A stretch of 64,000 nucleotides of DNA from Telluria sp042683405 (GCF_042683405.1 NZ_JBHUJS010000014.1:186001-250000), one strand, 5' to 3'. Shown: positions 16,714 through 25,404, counted from the stretch's first letter. Numbers and translations are program-made. Notes: generated from the sequence alone by a model not told the origin.

Positions 16714-17265
16714 ATGACAAGGCGTAAGAAGATCCTGGGCTCGCATGTGAAGCGGCTGCTGTCGGGCGTGTCCGACCACGGCAAGCGCCACCTCACGGAG
16801 GTGGAAGCGGACCTGATCCAGACCGAGCTGCTGCTCGAGGAAGCGATCGAGAAGCTGACCGCGAACTTCATCGCGATCAACGCGGCGGTCGGCGCGCAGC
16901 AGGACACGATCAACCTGCTGCTGGCAGGCGGCAAGCCCGATCCGCAGCAGGCAGCCGGGCTGGAAGCGATGTCCGGCCAGGTGGGCGTGCACGTGAACGC
17001 GGCGATCACCAGCATGCAGTTCCAGGACATGACCAGCCAGCTGCTCGACCGTACGCTCAAGCGCGTGACCGGCCTGCGCGAGTTCCTCGCCACGCTGGGC
17101 GCGCACGGCGCCCACATGAACCCGGAGAGCGATCCCGAGCAGATCTCGGAGCTGCTGGGCAAGGTCAGCATGGCGCTCGCGATCCAGTCGCTCGAGCTGC
17201 GCAGCGTGCTGCGCAAGTCGGTCAGCCAGCAGCACCTGGAAAGCGGCGACATCGAATTATTCTGA
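16714..17265 (+). CDS. CheZ-like chemotaxis protein (second, divergent copy)
   Basis: A 183-residue all-helical protein between motB and cheY. Residues 98-118 (ITSMQFQDMTSQLLDRTLKR) align with the CheZ catalytic helix (AQDFQDLTGQVISR in the true CheZ at 23524). The catalytic Asp and Gln of CheZ, four residues apart, are kept as D105 and Q109. CheZ dephosphorylates CheY-P at the motor switch. This protein lacks the C-terminal CheY-binding peptide of CheZ (QVDDLLDSLGF) and instead ends in GDIELF, nearly the same as the CheD C-terminus GEIDLF. Phosphatase activity is inference. I know of no fixed gene name for it. Confidence 0.7.
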   Translation: MTRRKKILGSHVKRLLSGVSDHGKRHLTEVEADLIQTELLLEEAIEKLTANFIAINAAVGAQQDTINLLLAGGKPDPQQAAGLEAMSGQVGVHVNAAITSMQFQDMTSQLLDRTLKRVTGLREFLATLGAHGAHMNPESDPEQISELLGKVSMALAIQSLELRSVLRKSVSQQHLESGDIELF

Positions 17266-17322
17266 GAGGCGCGCGCGGCGCAGTCCTTCACGACAAACAA
17301 AACACAAGAATCAGGAGCAGAC

Positions 17323-17688
17323 ATGGCAAAAACAATTCTCGCGGTAGACGACTCCAGTTCGCTGCGCCAGATGGTGGCGTTCTCCCTGAAGGCGGCCGGC
17401 TACCAGGTGGTGGAAGCGGTCGACGGCCAGGATGGCCTGGACAAGGCGAAGCAGCAGGTGGTCGACCTGGTCCTGACCGACCAGAACATGCCGCGCATGG
17501 ACGGCCTGGCGCTGATCCGCGAACTGCGCGCGCTGGACGACTACGCCAAGGTGCCCATCCTGATGCTCACGACCGAATCGTCCGACGAGATGAAATCCAA
17601 GGGCCGCGCCGCCGGCGCCAACGGCTGGCTGGTCAAGCCGTTCGACCCGCAACGACTGATCGAAGTGGTCAAGAAAGTCATCGGCTAA
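17323..17688 (+). CDS. cheY: Chemotaxis response regulator CheY (copy 1)
   Basis: Single-domain receiver of 121 residues. It has the acidic pair D9/D10, the phospho-acceptor D53 in VLTDQNMPRMDG, the switch threonine in MLTTESSDEM and K105 in WLVKPFDPQ. It resembles the cheA-linked CheY type that often acts as phosphate sink or as CheA partner rather than the motor-binding CheY; the classic E. coli-like CheY is copy 2 at 23132. It has AGGAGCAG upstream and lies between the CheZ-like gene and cheA, which suggests it may be that protein's substrate. Confidence 0.93.
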   Translation: MAKTILAVDDSSSLRQMVAFSLKAAGYQVVEAVDGQDGLDKAKQQVVDLVLTDQNMPRMDGLALIRELRALDDYAKVPILMLTTESSDEMKSKGRAAGANGWLVKPFDPQRLIEVVKKVIG

Positions 17689-17739
17689 TGCGGCATTGAT
17701 GCCTGCATTGCAGCACCGCCGAATACACGGAGTTTCATC

Positions 17740-19875
17740 ATGACCATCGACATTAGCCAGTTTTTCCAGGTCTTCTTCGACGAAGCCGAGGAACTGCTGG
17801 CTGAAATGGAGCGGCTGCTGCTGGCCGTGGACGTCGCATCGCCCGACCCGGAGGACCTGAACGCGGTCTTCCGCACCGCCCATTCGGTGAAGGGCGGGGC
17901 CTCGACGTTCGGCCTGAACGACATGACCGAGGTGACCCACGTCCTCGAGTCGCTGCTGGACCGCATCCGCAAGGGCGAGATGGCGCTGACCAAGGAGCAT
18001 GTGGATGCCTTCCTGGCGGCCAAGGACTCGCTCAAGATGCAGCTGGACGGGCACCGCAACGGCGCCCACGTGGACAAGGACGCCGTCGGCGACGTGCGCA
18101 TGATGCTGCAGCACCTGTCCGAGGACCCGGTGCCGCAGGTGTCGCGCCCGGCGCCCGCATTCTCGCTGGCCAAGCAGTCGAACGCCCACCCCGAGCTGGA
18201 GGGCGCGCGCCGCTACCGCATCGAAGTGCCGCCCGCGGCCCAGCGCGACATCGACGCGCTCACCGCCGAGATGGGCCTGCTGGGCCGCGTTGCGGTCTCG
18301 CCGCTGCCGGGCGGACGCCATGCGCTCACCGTCACCACGCTGGAAACCGCCGACGACCTGATCGCGATCTGCTCGTTCATCTTCAATCCGGACGACCTCA
18401 AGGTCCAGGAAGCGCCATACACCGAGGAGCAGCGCAAGGCGGAGCAGGCCGAGCGCGCCATGGCCGAGCAGGAACTGGGCTACGGCTTCTTCGACATGGA
18501 CGACCCGGCGCCGGCAGCCGCCGCGCCGCGCGCCGCGCAGGAGCACAACCAGGGCTATGGCTTCTTCCAGCCGCTGGAAGACATCCGCGCCGCCGCCGGC
18601 ATCAAGGCGGAAGCCGCGCCGGCCGCCGAGGAAGCGGTCGAGAAAAAGGCAAAGAAGGAAGAGAAGGGCACGCCGGGACCGGCGGCCGAGTCCTCGTCGA
18701 TCCGCGTGTCGATCGAAAAGGTCGACCAGCTGATCAACCTGGTCGGCGAACTGGTGATCACACAGGCGATGATCGAGCAGCGCAGCAGCACGCTCGACCC
18801 GATGCTGCACGAGCGCCTGCTGTCCTCGGTCAGCCAGCTGACCCGCAACACGCGCGACCTGCAGGAAGCGGTGATGTCGATCCGCATGCTGCCGATGGAC
18901 TTCGTGTTCTCGCGCTTCCCGCGCATGGTGCGCGACCTGGCCGGCAAGCTGGGCAAGAAGGTCGACTTCATCACCCACGGCGCCGCCACGGAACTGGACA
19001 AGGGCCTGATCGAGCGCATCGTCGATCCGCTCACGCACCTGGTCCGCAACAGCATCGACCATGGCATCGAGATGCCGGAAGCGCGCCGCGCGGCCGGCAA
19101 GACCGAGACCGGGCGCCTGTTCCTGTCGGCCGGCCACTCGGGCGGCAATATCGTCATCGAAGTCTCGGACGACGGCGGTGGCCTGAACCGCGAGCGCATC
19201 CTGGCCAAGGCGGCCGAGAACGGCCTGGCCGTCTCCGACAGCATGAGCGACGCCGAGGTCTGGCAGCTGATCTTCGCGCCGGGCTTCTCGACCGCCGACA
19301 TCGTCACTGACGTGTCGGGCCGCGGCGTCGGCATGGACGTCGTCAAGCGCAATATCGAAGCGCTCTCCGGGACCATCGACATCCGCTCGGCCAAGGGCTT
19401 CGGCACCACCATCTCGATCTCGCTGCCGCTCACGCTGGCGATCCTGGACGGCATGTCGATCCGCTGCGGCGAGGAGATCTACATCCTGCCGCTCGGTTTC
19501 GTGTCCGAATCGCTGCAGCCGGCGGCGGACGACATCCGCGAGATCGCCGGCAAGGGCCGCGTGCTCAAGGTGCGCGGCGACTACCTGCCGCTGGTGCCGC
19601 TGCACCAGATGTTCGACATCGTCCCGCGCCACACCGACCCCTCGCAGGGCATCGTGGTCATTATCGAATCGGACGGCAAGAAGGCCGGCCTGTTCGTGGA
19701 TGAACTGGTGGGCCAGCAGCAGGTCGTGGTCAAGAACCTCGAATCGAACTACCGCAAGGTCACCGGCATTTCCGGCGCCACCATCCTTGGCGATGGCGGC
19801 GTCTCCCTGATCCTCGACGTCTCGGCGCTGATCCGTTCCTCGCGCCAGCTCACCGACGAATCCATTTTTTCCTAG
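17740..19875 (+). CDS. cheA: Chemotaxis histidine kinase CheA
   Basis: 711-residue kinase that phosphorylates CheY and CheB. Order: HPt domain about 1-105 with phospho-His H48 in FRTAHSVKGGAS; a folded P2-like segment about 150-230; a low-complexity linker with two GYGFF motifs at 247-251 and 272-276; dimerisation domain from about 315 (SSIRVSIEKVDQLINLVGEL); HATPase with N box LVRNSIDHGIEMPEARR, DDGGGLNRERI and GRGVGMDVVKRNIEAL; and a CheW-like C-terminal domain from about 570. The linker motifs look like short docking sites. It is 10 bp upstream of cheW. Confidence 0.97.
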   Translation: MTIDISQFFQVFFDEAEELLAEMERLLLAVDVASPDPEDLNAVFRTAHSVKGGASTFGLNDMTEVTHVLESLLDRIRKGEMALTKEHVDAFLAAKDSLKMQLDGHRNGAHVDKDAVGDVRMMLQHLSEDPVPQVSRPAPAFSLAKQSNAHPELEGARRYRIEVPPAAQRDIDALTAEMGLLGRVAVSPLPGGRHALTVTTLETADDLIAICSFIFNPDDLKVQEAPYTEEQRKAEQAERAMAEQELGYGFFDMDDPAPAAAAPRAAQEHNQGYGFFQPLEDIRAAAGIKAEAAPAAEEAVEKKAKKEEKGTPGPAAESSSIRVSIEKVDQLINLVGELVITQAMIEQRSSTLDPMLHERLLSSVSQLTRNTRDLQEAVMSIRMLPMDFVFSRFPRMVRDLAGKLGKKVDFITHGAATELDKGLIERIVDPLTHLVRNSIDHGIEMPEARRAAGKTETGRLFLSAGHSGGNIVIEVSDDGGGLNRERILAKAAENGLAVSDSMSDAEVWQLIFAPGFSTADIVTDVSGRGVGMDVVKRNIEALSGTIDIRSAKGFGTTISISLPLTLAILDGMSIRCGEEIYILPLGFVSESLQPAADDIREIAGKGRVLKVRGDYLPLVPLHQMFDIVPRHTDPSQGIVVIIESDGKKAGLFVDELVGQQQVVVKNLESNYRKVTGISGATILGDGGVSLILDVSALIRSSRQLTDESIFS

Positions 19876-19884
19876 GAGCCCACC

Positions 19885-20379
19885 ATGTCCAACCCAGTGC
19901 AGGAAACCAGCCGGCTCGACGCCGAAGGCGCGCGCGAATTCCTGGCCTTTACGCTCGGCGACGAGGAGTACGGCATCGACATCCTCAAGGTGCAGGAAAT
20001 CCGCGGCTACGAAGCCGTGACCCGCATCGCCAGCGCGCCCGAGTTCATCAAGGGCGTGATCAACCTGCGCGGCATCATCATCCCGGTGGTGGACATGCGC
20101 ATCAAATTCCAGCTCGGCACGCCCGTGTACGACCAGTTCACCGTCGTGATCATCCTGAATGTGGGTGGCCGCGTGGTCGGCATGGTGGTGGACAGCGTCT
20201 CCGACGTGACCACGCTCACGCGCGAGCAGATCCGCCCGGCGCCGGAGATGGGATCCTCGTTCGACGCGCAGGTCCTGATGGGCCTCGGCACCATCGACGA
20301 GCGCATGCTGATCCTGATCGACATCGACCGCCTGATGTCCTCGCCGGACATGGGCCTGCTCGAAAAGCTCGCCGCATAA
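19885..20379 (+). CDS. cheW: Chemotaxis coupling protein CheW
   Basis: 164-residue adaptor linking receptors to CheA. It is a single CheW domain: FLAFTLGDEEYGIDILKVQEIR at the start, then ASAPEFIKGVINLRGIIIPV, which is diagnostic, and VVDSVSDVTTLTREQIRPAP. AGGAGCCC precedes the ATG. A perfect hairpin repeat begins on the base after its stop codon and may separate it from cheR. Confidence 0.97.
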   Translation: MSNPVQETSRLDAEGAREFLAFTLGDEEYGIDILKVQEIRGYEAVTRIASAPEFIKGVINLRGIIIPVVDMRIKFQLGTPVYDQFTVVIILNVGGRVVGMVVDSVSDVTTLTREQIRPAPEMGSSFDAQVLMGLGTIDERMLILIDIDRLMSSPDMGLLEKLAA

Positions 20380-20427
20380 AAAATGGGGACAGACCCCATT
20401 TCGAAAATGGGGTCTGTCCCCATTTTT
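20380..20427. repeat. ATGGGGACAGACCCCAT inverted pair, terminator-like
   Basis: AAAATGGGGACAGACCCCAT and its reverse complement with a short TTCGA loop, starting right after the cheW stop codon and followed by TTTTT. It can form a long perfect stem with a U-tract in mRNA and could attenuate transcription into cheR. Near-identical elements lie at 27552 and 37402. Confidence 0.8.
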
Positions 20428-20489
20428 CCTTAGTCTGAATCGCGCATGCGGTATCGAACACCGAAACACCTGAAGCTTTAAGTACCGCG

Positions 20490-21320
20490 ATGAAACCCGA
20501 AACAACGAAAGAGTTCAACTTCACGCATAGTGATTTCGAACGCGTGCGCGCCCTGATCTACCAGCGCGCCGGCATCTCGCTGGCCGCCAGCAAGCAGGAG
20601 ATGGTGTACAGCCGCCTGGCGCGGCGCCTGCGCGCGACCGGCATCGGTTCCTTCTCGCGCTACCTCGACGACCTCGAAGCAGGCCGCATGCAGGACGAGT
20701 GGGAGTCCTTCACCAATGCGCTGACCACCAACCTGACCTCGTTCTTCCGCGAAGCGCACCATTTCCCGCTGCTGGCCGAGCATGTGCGCGGCCTGCGCGA
20801 GCAACCGATCACGGTCTGGTGCGCCGCCAGCTCCACCGGCGAGGAAGCCTATTCGATCGCGATGACGCTGTGCGAGGCCTTCGGTTCGATGACCCCGCCG
20901 GTCCAGGTGATCGCCACCGACATCGACACCAACGTGCTGGCCACCGCCGAACGCGGCGTGTACCCGATCGAGCGGATCGGCAAGATGGACCAGGAGCGGC
21001 TGCGCCAGTTCTTCCTGCGCGGGAAGGGCGCGCAGGCCGGCTTCGTGCGCGTGCGCCCGGAGCTGCAAAAGCTGATCAGCTTCCGCCCCCTGAACCTGCT
21101 GTCGGACAGCTGGAGCGTGGGCGGGCAGTTCGACGCGATCTTCTGCCGCAACGTGATGATCTACTTCGACAAGGCGACGCAGCGCAAGATCCTGGCGCGT
21201 TTCGTGCCGCTGATGAAGCCGCACGCGTTATTGTTCGCGGGGCACTCCGAAAACTTCCTGTACGTGTCCGAGGCGCTGCGCCTGCGCGGCAAGACGGTGT
21301 ATGAACTGGCGGGGGCCTGA
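20490..21320 (+). CDS. cheR: Chemotaxis protein methyltransferase CheR
   Basis: SAM-dependent methyltransferase, 276 residues, that methylates glutamates of chemoreceptors for adaptation. The N-terminal helical domain has FERVRALIYQRAGISLAASK and NLTSFFREAHHFPLL. The SAM domain has VWCAASSTGEEAYSIAMTL, VIATDIDTNVLATAERG and IFCRNVMIYFDKATQRKIL, ending FAGHSENFLYVSEALRL. No TPR extension is present. Its stop codon overlaps the cheD start (TGATG). Confidence 0.97.
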   Translation: MKPETTKEFNFTHSDFERVRALIYQRAGISLAASKQEMVYSRLARRLRATGIGSFSRYLDDLEAGRMQDEWESFTNALTTNLTSFFREAHHFPLLAEHVRGLREQPITVWCAASSTGEEAYSIAMTLCEAFGSMTPPVQVIATDIDTNVLATAERGVYPIERIGKMDQERLRQFFLRGKGAQAGFVRVRPELQKLISFRPLNLLSDSWSVGGQFDAIFCRNVMIYFDKATQRKILARFVPLMKPHALLFAGHSENFLYVSEALRLRGKTVYELAGA

Positions 21321-21925
21321 TGAACGGGAACACTGAGCGGCAGTTCGCCACCAACGTCTACTACGACCGCACCTTCGATTGCGATGCGGCCAAGATCCTG
21401 CCGGGCGAGTTCTATTACACCGGCCAGGACATGCTGATCGTGACCGTGCTCGGCTCCTGCGTGGCCGCCTGCATCCGCGACCGCGTCACGGGCCTGGGCG
21501 GGATGAACCACTTCATGCTGCCCGACGGCGGCGATCCGGCCAGCCCGGTGTCGGCCTCGATGCGCTACGGGACCTTCGCGATGGAGGTCCTGATCAACGA
21601 ACTGCTCAAGGCCGGCGCGCGCCGCGAGAACCTGGAAGCGAAGGTGTTCGGCGGCGGCGCGGTGCTGCGCGGCTTTACCGCGATGAACGTGGGCGAACGC
21701 AATGCGGCCTTCGTGATGAACTACCTGAAGACGGAGCAGATCCGCGTGGTGGCCGAAGACCTGAACGACATCTACCCGCGCAAGGTGTATTTCTTCCCGC
21801 GCACCGGCAAGGTGCTGGTGAAAAAGCTGATGCAGACCCAGAACGATACCGTGGCAAAACGCGAACTCGATTACGCCAGCCGCCTCAAGGTCGAACCGGT
21901 CGCCGGCGAAATCGACCTGTTCTGA
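21320..21925 (+). CDS. cheD: Chemoreceptor glutamine deamidase CheD
   Basis: 201-residue deamidase that converts receptor Gln to Glu and, in some species, acts with CheC-type phosphatases. The catalytic Cys is C47 in VLGSCVAACIRD, followed by H64 in GMNHFMLP and the Thr in MRYGTFAMEVL. The start overlaps the cheR stop by one base. The C-terminus ends GEIDLF, almost the same tail as the CheZ-like protein at 16714 (GDIELF). No receptor gene is in this window. Confidence 0.96.
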   Translation: MNGNTERQFATNVYYDRTFDCDAAKILPGEFYYTGQDMLIVTVLGSCVAACIRDRVTGLGGMNHFMLPDGGDPASPVSASMRYGTFAMEVLINELLKAGARRENLEAKVFGGGAVLRGFTAMNVGERNAAFVMNYLKTEQIRVVAEDLNDIYPRKVYFFPRTGKVLVKKLMQTQNDTVAKRELDYASRLKVEPVAGEIDLF

Positions 21926-21945
21926 GAATAAAAAAGGCAATGACC

Positions 21946-23010
21946 ATGAAAATCAAAGTGTTGATCGTCGACGATTCGGCGCTGATACGCAGCGTGATGA
22001 CGGAAATTATCTCCAGCCAGCCGGACATGGAAGTGGTCGGCGTCGCGCCCGACCCGCTGGTGGCGCGCGAACTGATCAAGCAGACCAACCCGGACGTGCT
22101 GACCCTGGACGTCGAGATGCCGAAGATGGACGGCCTGGACTTCCTGGAGCGCCTGATGCGCCTGCGCCCGATGCCGGTGGTGATGGTCTCCTCGCTGACC
22201 GAACGCGGTTCCGAAATCACCATGCGCGCGCTGGAACTGGGTGCGGTCGATTTCGTCACCAAGCCGAAAATCTCGATCCAGACCGGCATGCGCGAGTACG
22301 CCGAACTGATCTCGGACAAGATCCGGGGCGCGGCCCGCGCGCGCATCAAGCGCCTGGCGGCCGGGCAGGGCGCGCCGTCGGCGCCGCTGCCGCAGCTGCG
22401 CAACCCGCTCACCTCGTCCGAGAAGCTGATCATCATCGGCGCATCCACCGGCGGCACCGAGGCGATCCGCGAATTCCTGATGCAGATGCCGTCCGACTGC
22501 CCGGGCATCCTGATCGCCCAGCACATGCCGGAAGGCTTCACCAGCTCGTTCGCGCGCCGTCTCGACTCGCTCTGCAAGATCTCGGTGCGCGAGGCGCAGG
22601 GCGACGAGCGCGTGCTGCCGGGCCATGCGCTGGTCGCGCCCGGCCATTCGCACCTGCTGCTGGCCCGCTCGGGCGCGAACTACGTCACCCGCGTCGAACA
22701 AACCGACCCCGTCAACCGCCACCGCCCGTCGGTCGACGTGCTGTTCCGATCGGCCGCGCGCGCGGCGGGCAAGAACGCGGTCGGCGTGATCCTGACGGGC
22801 ATGGGCAAGGACGGCGCCCAGGGCATGTTGGAGATGAAGACGGCAGGGGCGTATAATTTTGCCCAGGACGAGGCTTCCTGCGTGGTGTTCGGCATGCCGC
22901 GCGAAGCGATCGCGCTCGGCGCCACCCACGAAGTAGGTTCGCTGTCCGCATTGCCGGGCATGGTGCTGGGCCATCTGGCCGCCAACAGCAGCCGCTCGCT
23001 GCGTGTCTGA
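21946..23010 (+). CDS. cheB: Chemotaxis methylesterase/deamidase CheB
   Basis: 354-residue response regulator-esterase that removes receptor methyl groups. The receiver domain has VLIVDDSALIRSVM and phospho-acceptor D55 in TLDVEMPKMDG. The esterase domain carries the Ser/His/Asp triad in IIIGASTGGTEAIREF, IAQHMPEGFTSSFA and VILTGMGKDGAQGM. ATG at 21946 is preferred to the ATG two codons earlier because AAGG is eight bases away rather than two. Confidence 0.97.
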   Translation: MKIKVLIVDDSALIRSVMTEIISSQPDMEVVGVAPDPLVARELIKQTNPDVLTLDVEMPKMDGLDFLERLMRLRPMPVVMVSSLTERGSEITMRALELGAVDFVTKPKISIQTGMREYAELISDKIRGAARARIKRLAAGQGAPSAPLPQLRNPLTSSEKLIIIGASTGGTEAIREFLMQMPSDCPGILIAQHMPEGFTSSFARRLDSLCKISVREAQGDERVLPGHALVAPGHSHLLLARSGANYVTRVEQTDPVNRHRPSVDVLFRSAARAAGKNAVGVILTGMGKDGAQGMLEMKTAGAYNFAQDEASCVVFGMPREAIALGATHEVGSLSALPGMVLGHLAANSSRSLRV

Positions 23011-23131
23011 TCCATGCAAAGCAGAGCCGAATCGCCTACTTTTATGCTTAGAGGCAACAAAAAAATGCTATGCTTCCTGCTTCAGCATGGCTGATACCAA
23101 CCAACCAGAATAGAGAAACACGGAGTCCTTC

Positions 23132-23524
23132 ATGGCAGACCCAAAGATGCGTTTTTTAGTAGTAGACGATTTCTCGACGATGCGCCGCATTGTCCGGAAT
23201 CTGTTGAAGGAGCTGGGATATGCCAACGTCGACGAGGCTGAAGACGGCGTGATGGCGCTGGCCAAGCTGCGCAGCGAACCGTTCGACTTCGTTGTCTCCG
23301 ACTGGAACATGCCGAATATGGACGGCCTGACCATGCTGCAGAACATCCGTGCCGATCCACAGCTGGCCAAGCTGCCGGTGCTGATGGTGACCGCGGAAGC
23401 CAAGAAGGAAAACATCATCGCCGCCGCGCAAGCCGGCGCCAACGGCTACGTGGTCAAGCCATTCACGGCCGCCACGCTGGACGAAAAGCTGAACAAGATC
23501 TTCGAGAAGCTGGGAGCGAACTGA
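23132..23524 (+). CDS. cheY: Chemotaxis response regulator CheY (copy 2, E. coli-like)
   Basis: 130-residue CheY whose key residues match E. coli numbering exactly: D12, D13, D57 (VVSDWNMPNMDG), T87 and K109. NGYVVKPFTAATLDEKLNKI forms the switch face. This is the likely motor-binding CheY. Its TGA overlaps the ATG of cheZ, so the pair is translationally coupled. A 121-bp gap upstream may contain its own promoter, though I see no clear box. Confidence 0.97.
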   Translation: MADPKMRFLVVDDFSTMRRIVRNLLKELGYANVDEAEDGVMALAKLRSEPFDFVVSDWNMPNMDGLTMLQNIRADPQLAKLPVLMVTAEAKKENIIAAAQAGANGYVVKPFTAATLDEKLNKIFEKLGAN

Positions 23525-24171
23525 TGTCCCAGCTTGCCGGCGCCGCCCAATTGGCGCCTGAGGGCACGAACCAGGAGGTGCTTGCCCGCATCGGCCACAT
23601 GACGCGCGCGCTGCACGAAAACCTGCGCGGCCTGGGCCTGGACAAACTGATTGAAAAAGCCGCCAGCGACATCCCCGATGCGCGCGACCGGCTCTCGTAC
23701 GTCGCCAAGATGAGCGAGCAGGCCGCGCAGCGCGTGCTCAACGCCACCGACGCGGCCAGCCCGCTGCAGGACAAGATCGCCGCCGACGCAGGCGCGCTGT
23801 CCTCGTCCTGGCAGGCCATGCTCGATGCCGGCACGCTGCAGGGCCCCGCCCGCGAGCTCGCCGAGCAGACCATCGCCCGGCTGGGCGAAGCGCAGGCCGG
23901 CACCGCCGCCACCCGCCGCTACCTGATGGACATCATGATGGCGCAGGATTTCCAGGACCTGACCGGCCAGGTGATCTCGCGCGTGACCACCATCGCCCAG
24001 AACCTTGAACAGCAGCTGGTGCAGATGCTGGTCGATTTCGCGCCCGCCGAAGTGAAGCGCGAGTTCGACAACAGCCTGCTGAACGGACCGCAGATCAACC
24101 CCGAAGGCAATAACGACGTGGTCGCGAACCAGGGCCAGGTCGACGACCTGCTCGACTCGCTCGGCTTCTGA
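23524..24171 (+). CDS. cheZ: Protein phosphatase CheZ
   Basis: 215-residue CheY-P phosphatase. The catalytic helix MMAQDFQDLTGQVISRV carries D145 and Q149. The C-terminus NQGQVDDLLDSLGF is the amphipathic CheY-binding peptide, nearly identical to that of E. coli CheZ. It overlaps cheY copy 2 by one base. A second, shorter CheZ-like protein is encoded at 16714. Confidence 0.96.
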   Translation: MSQLAGAAQLAPEGTNQEVLARIGHMTRALHENLRGLGLDKLIEKAASDIPDARDRLSYVAKMSEQAAQRVLNATDAASPLQDKIAADAGALSSSWQAMLDAGTLQGPARELAEQTIARLGEAQAGTAATRRYLMDIMMAQDFQDLTGQVISRVTTIAQNLEQQLVQMLVDFAPAEVKREFDNSLLNGPQINPEGNNDVVANQGQVDDLLDSLGF

Positions 24172-24195
24172 TACTGGCCGGCGCCGCACCTTCCC

Positions 24196-25404
24196 ATGCA
24201 CGAAACAAATTTCCTCGTCCGCGAGCCCCTGCTCGATCCGAAGCAACGGGTGCTCGGCTATGAACTGAGCTGGCAGAAGCACAAAGGCCAGGTCATCACC
24301 GGCCCGGACCTGGAATCGCTGGTCGCCTTCGTCGCCGCGCACGTGCATCACGAGGAGAATGGCTGGCTCCTGCGCGACAAGATCCTGTTCCTGGACGCGG
24401 TGCCGGCCATGCTGTCGCTCGACGCGCTGCACGACCTGCCGCCCGAGAAGACCGTACTGACGCTGGAAGCCTCCGACCTCGCCAATCCCGATACCCGCGC
24501 CGCGGCGCAGGGTCTGCGCGCGGGCGGCGTCGGCATCTCGGTGCGCGACGGCGACCTGGCGCACCTGGGCCGCAACCTCGCGCACAGCGTCTCTTACGTG
24601 GAAGTGCGCTTTGCCGGCGCCGACGTGGCCGCGCAGGCGCGCACCTACGCCTCGCTCAAGCAGACCGGCGTGCGCATGGTGGGCCGTCCGGTCACCACCT
24701 GGGCCGACTTCGACGCCTGCGCCGCGCTCGGCCTGGACGCGTTCGTGGGCAAGCTGCACCTGACCCCGCGCCCGGGCTCCCCGGTCAAGGGCATGAATCC
24801 GGCGCAGACCATCATCCTGCAGCTGATGCAGATGGTGCAGCAGAACGAAGACATTCCCAAGATCGAAAATGTGCTCAAGCGCGACCCGGCGCTGTCGTAC
24901 AAGCTCCTGCGCTTCATCAACTCGGCCGGTTTCGGTTCCGGGCGCGAGATCCAGTCGCTGCGCCAGGCCATCACCATGCTGGGCTATTCGCCGATGTACC
25001 GCTGGCTCACGCTGCTGCTGGCCACCGCGTCCACCAGCGGCTACTCCCCGGTGCTGATGGAGACCGCCGTGGTGCGCGGCCGCCTGGCCGAGCTGCTGGG
25101 ACAGAAGGCGCTGGCGCGCGGCGAAGGCGAGAACCTGTTCGTGACCGGCATGTTCTCGCTGCTGGACCGCCTGCTGGGATTGCCGATGAAGGAAGTGCTG
25201 GACACCATCCAGCTGCCGGATGAAGTGGTGCGCGCGCTGCTCACGCGCGGCGGCATGTACGGACCTTATCTTGCGCTGGCCGAAGCGTGCGAACTGAATA
25301 GCGCGCTGGTGGAATCGCTGGCGCACTCGCTGGGCATCAGCCCGGCCGACGTCAACAAGGCGCACCTGTCCGCGCTTGCCTGGGCCCAGAACCTCAGCAT
25401 GTAA
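24196..25404 (+). CDS. Degenerate EAL-HDOD signalling protein
   Basis: 402 residues. The N-terminal half resembles an EAL phosphodiesterase fold: it begins FLVREPLLDPKQRVLGYELSW, but the EAL motif and metal ligands are absent, so cyclic-di-GMP hydrolysis is unlikely. Residues about 200-400 are an HDOD domain (IILQLMQMVQQNEDIPKIEN, LKRDPALSYKLLRFINSAGF, SLRQAITMLGYSPMYRWLTL). YuxH/CdgJ-type EAL-HDOD proteins often affect motility, and it lies 24 bp after cheZ, so a role in motility control is plausible inference. No enzymatic residues are visible in either half. Confidence 0.85.
   Translation: MHETNFLVREPLLDPKQRVLGYELSWQKHKGQVITGPDLESLVAFVAAHVHHEENGWLLRDKILFLDAVPAMLSLDALHDLPPEKTVLTLEASDLANPDTRAAAQGLRAGGVGISVRDGDLAHLGRNLAHSVSYVEVRFAGADVAAQARTYASLKQTGVRMVGRPVTTWADFDACAALGLDAFVGKLHLTPRPGSPVKGMNPAQTIILQLMQMVQQNEDIPKIENVLKRDPALSYKLLRFINSAGFGSGREIQSLRQAITMLGYSPMYRWLTLLLATASTSGYSPVLMETAVVRGRLAELLGQKALARGEGENLFVTGMFSLLDRLLGLPMKEVLDTIQLPDEVVRALLTRGGMYGPYLALAEACELNSALVESLAHSLGISPADVNKAHLSALAWAQNLSM

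Noticed and set aside
17311..20505. A 1064-codon open frame antisense to cheA/cheW/cheR
   Set aside because: It mirrors the codon bias of the real genes, is His/Arg/Asp-rich with no domain, and crosses several genes. It is a GC-driven shadow.
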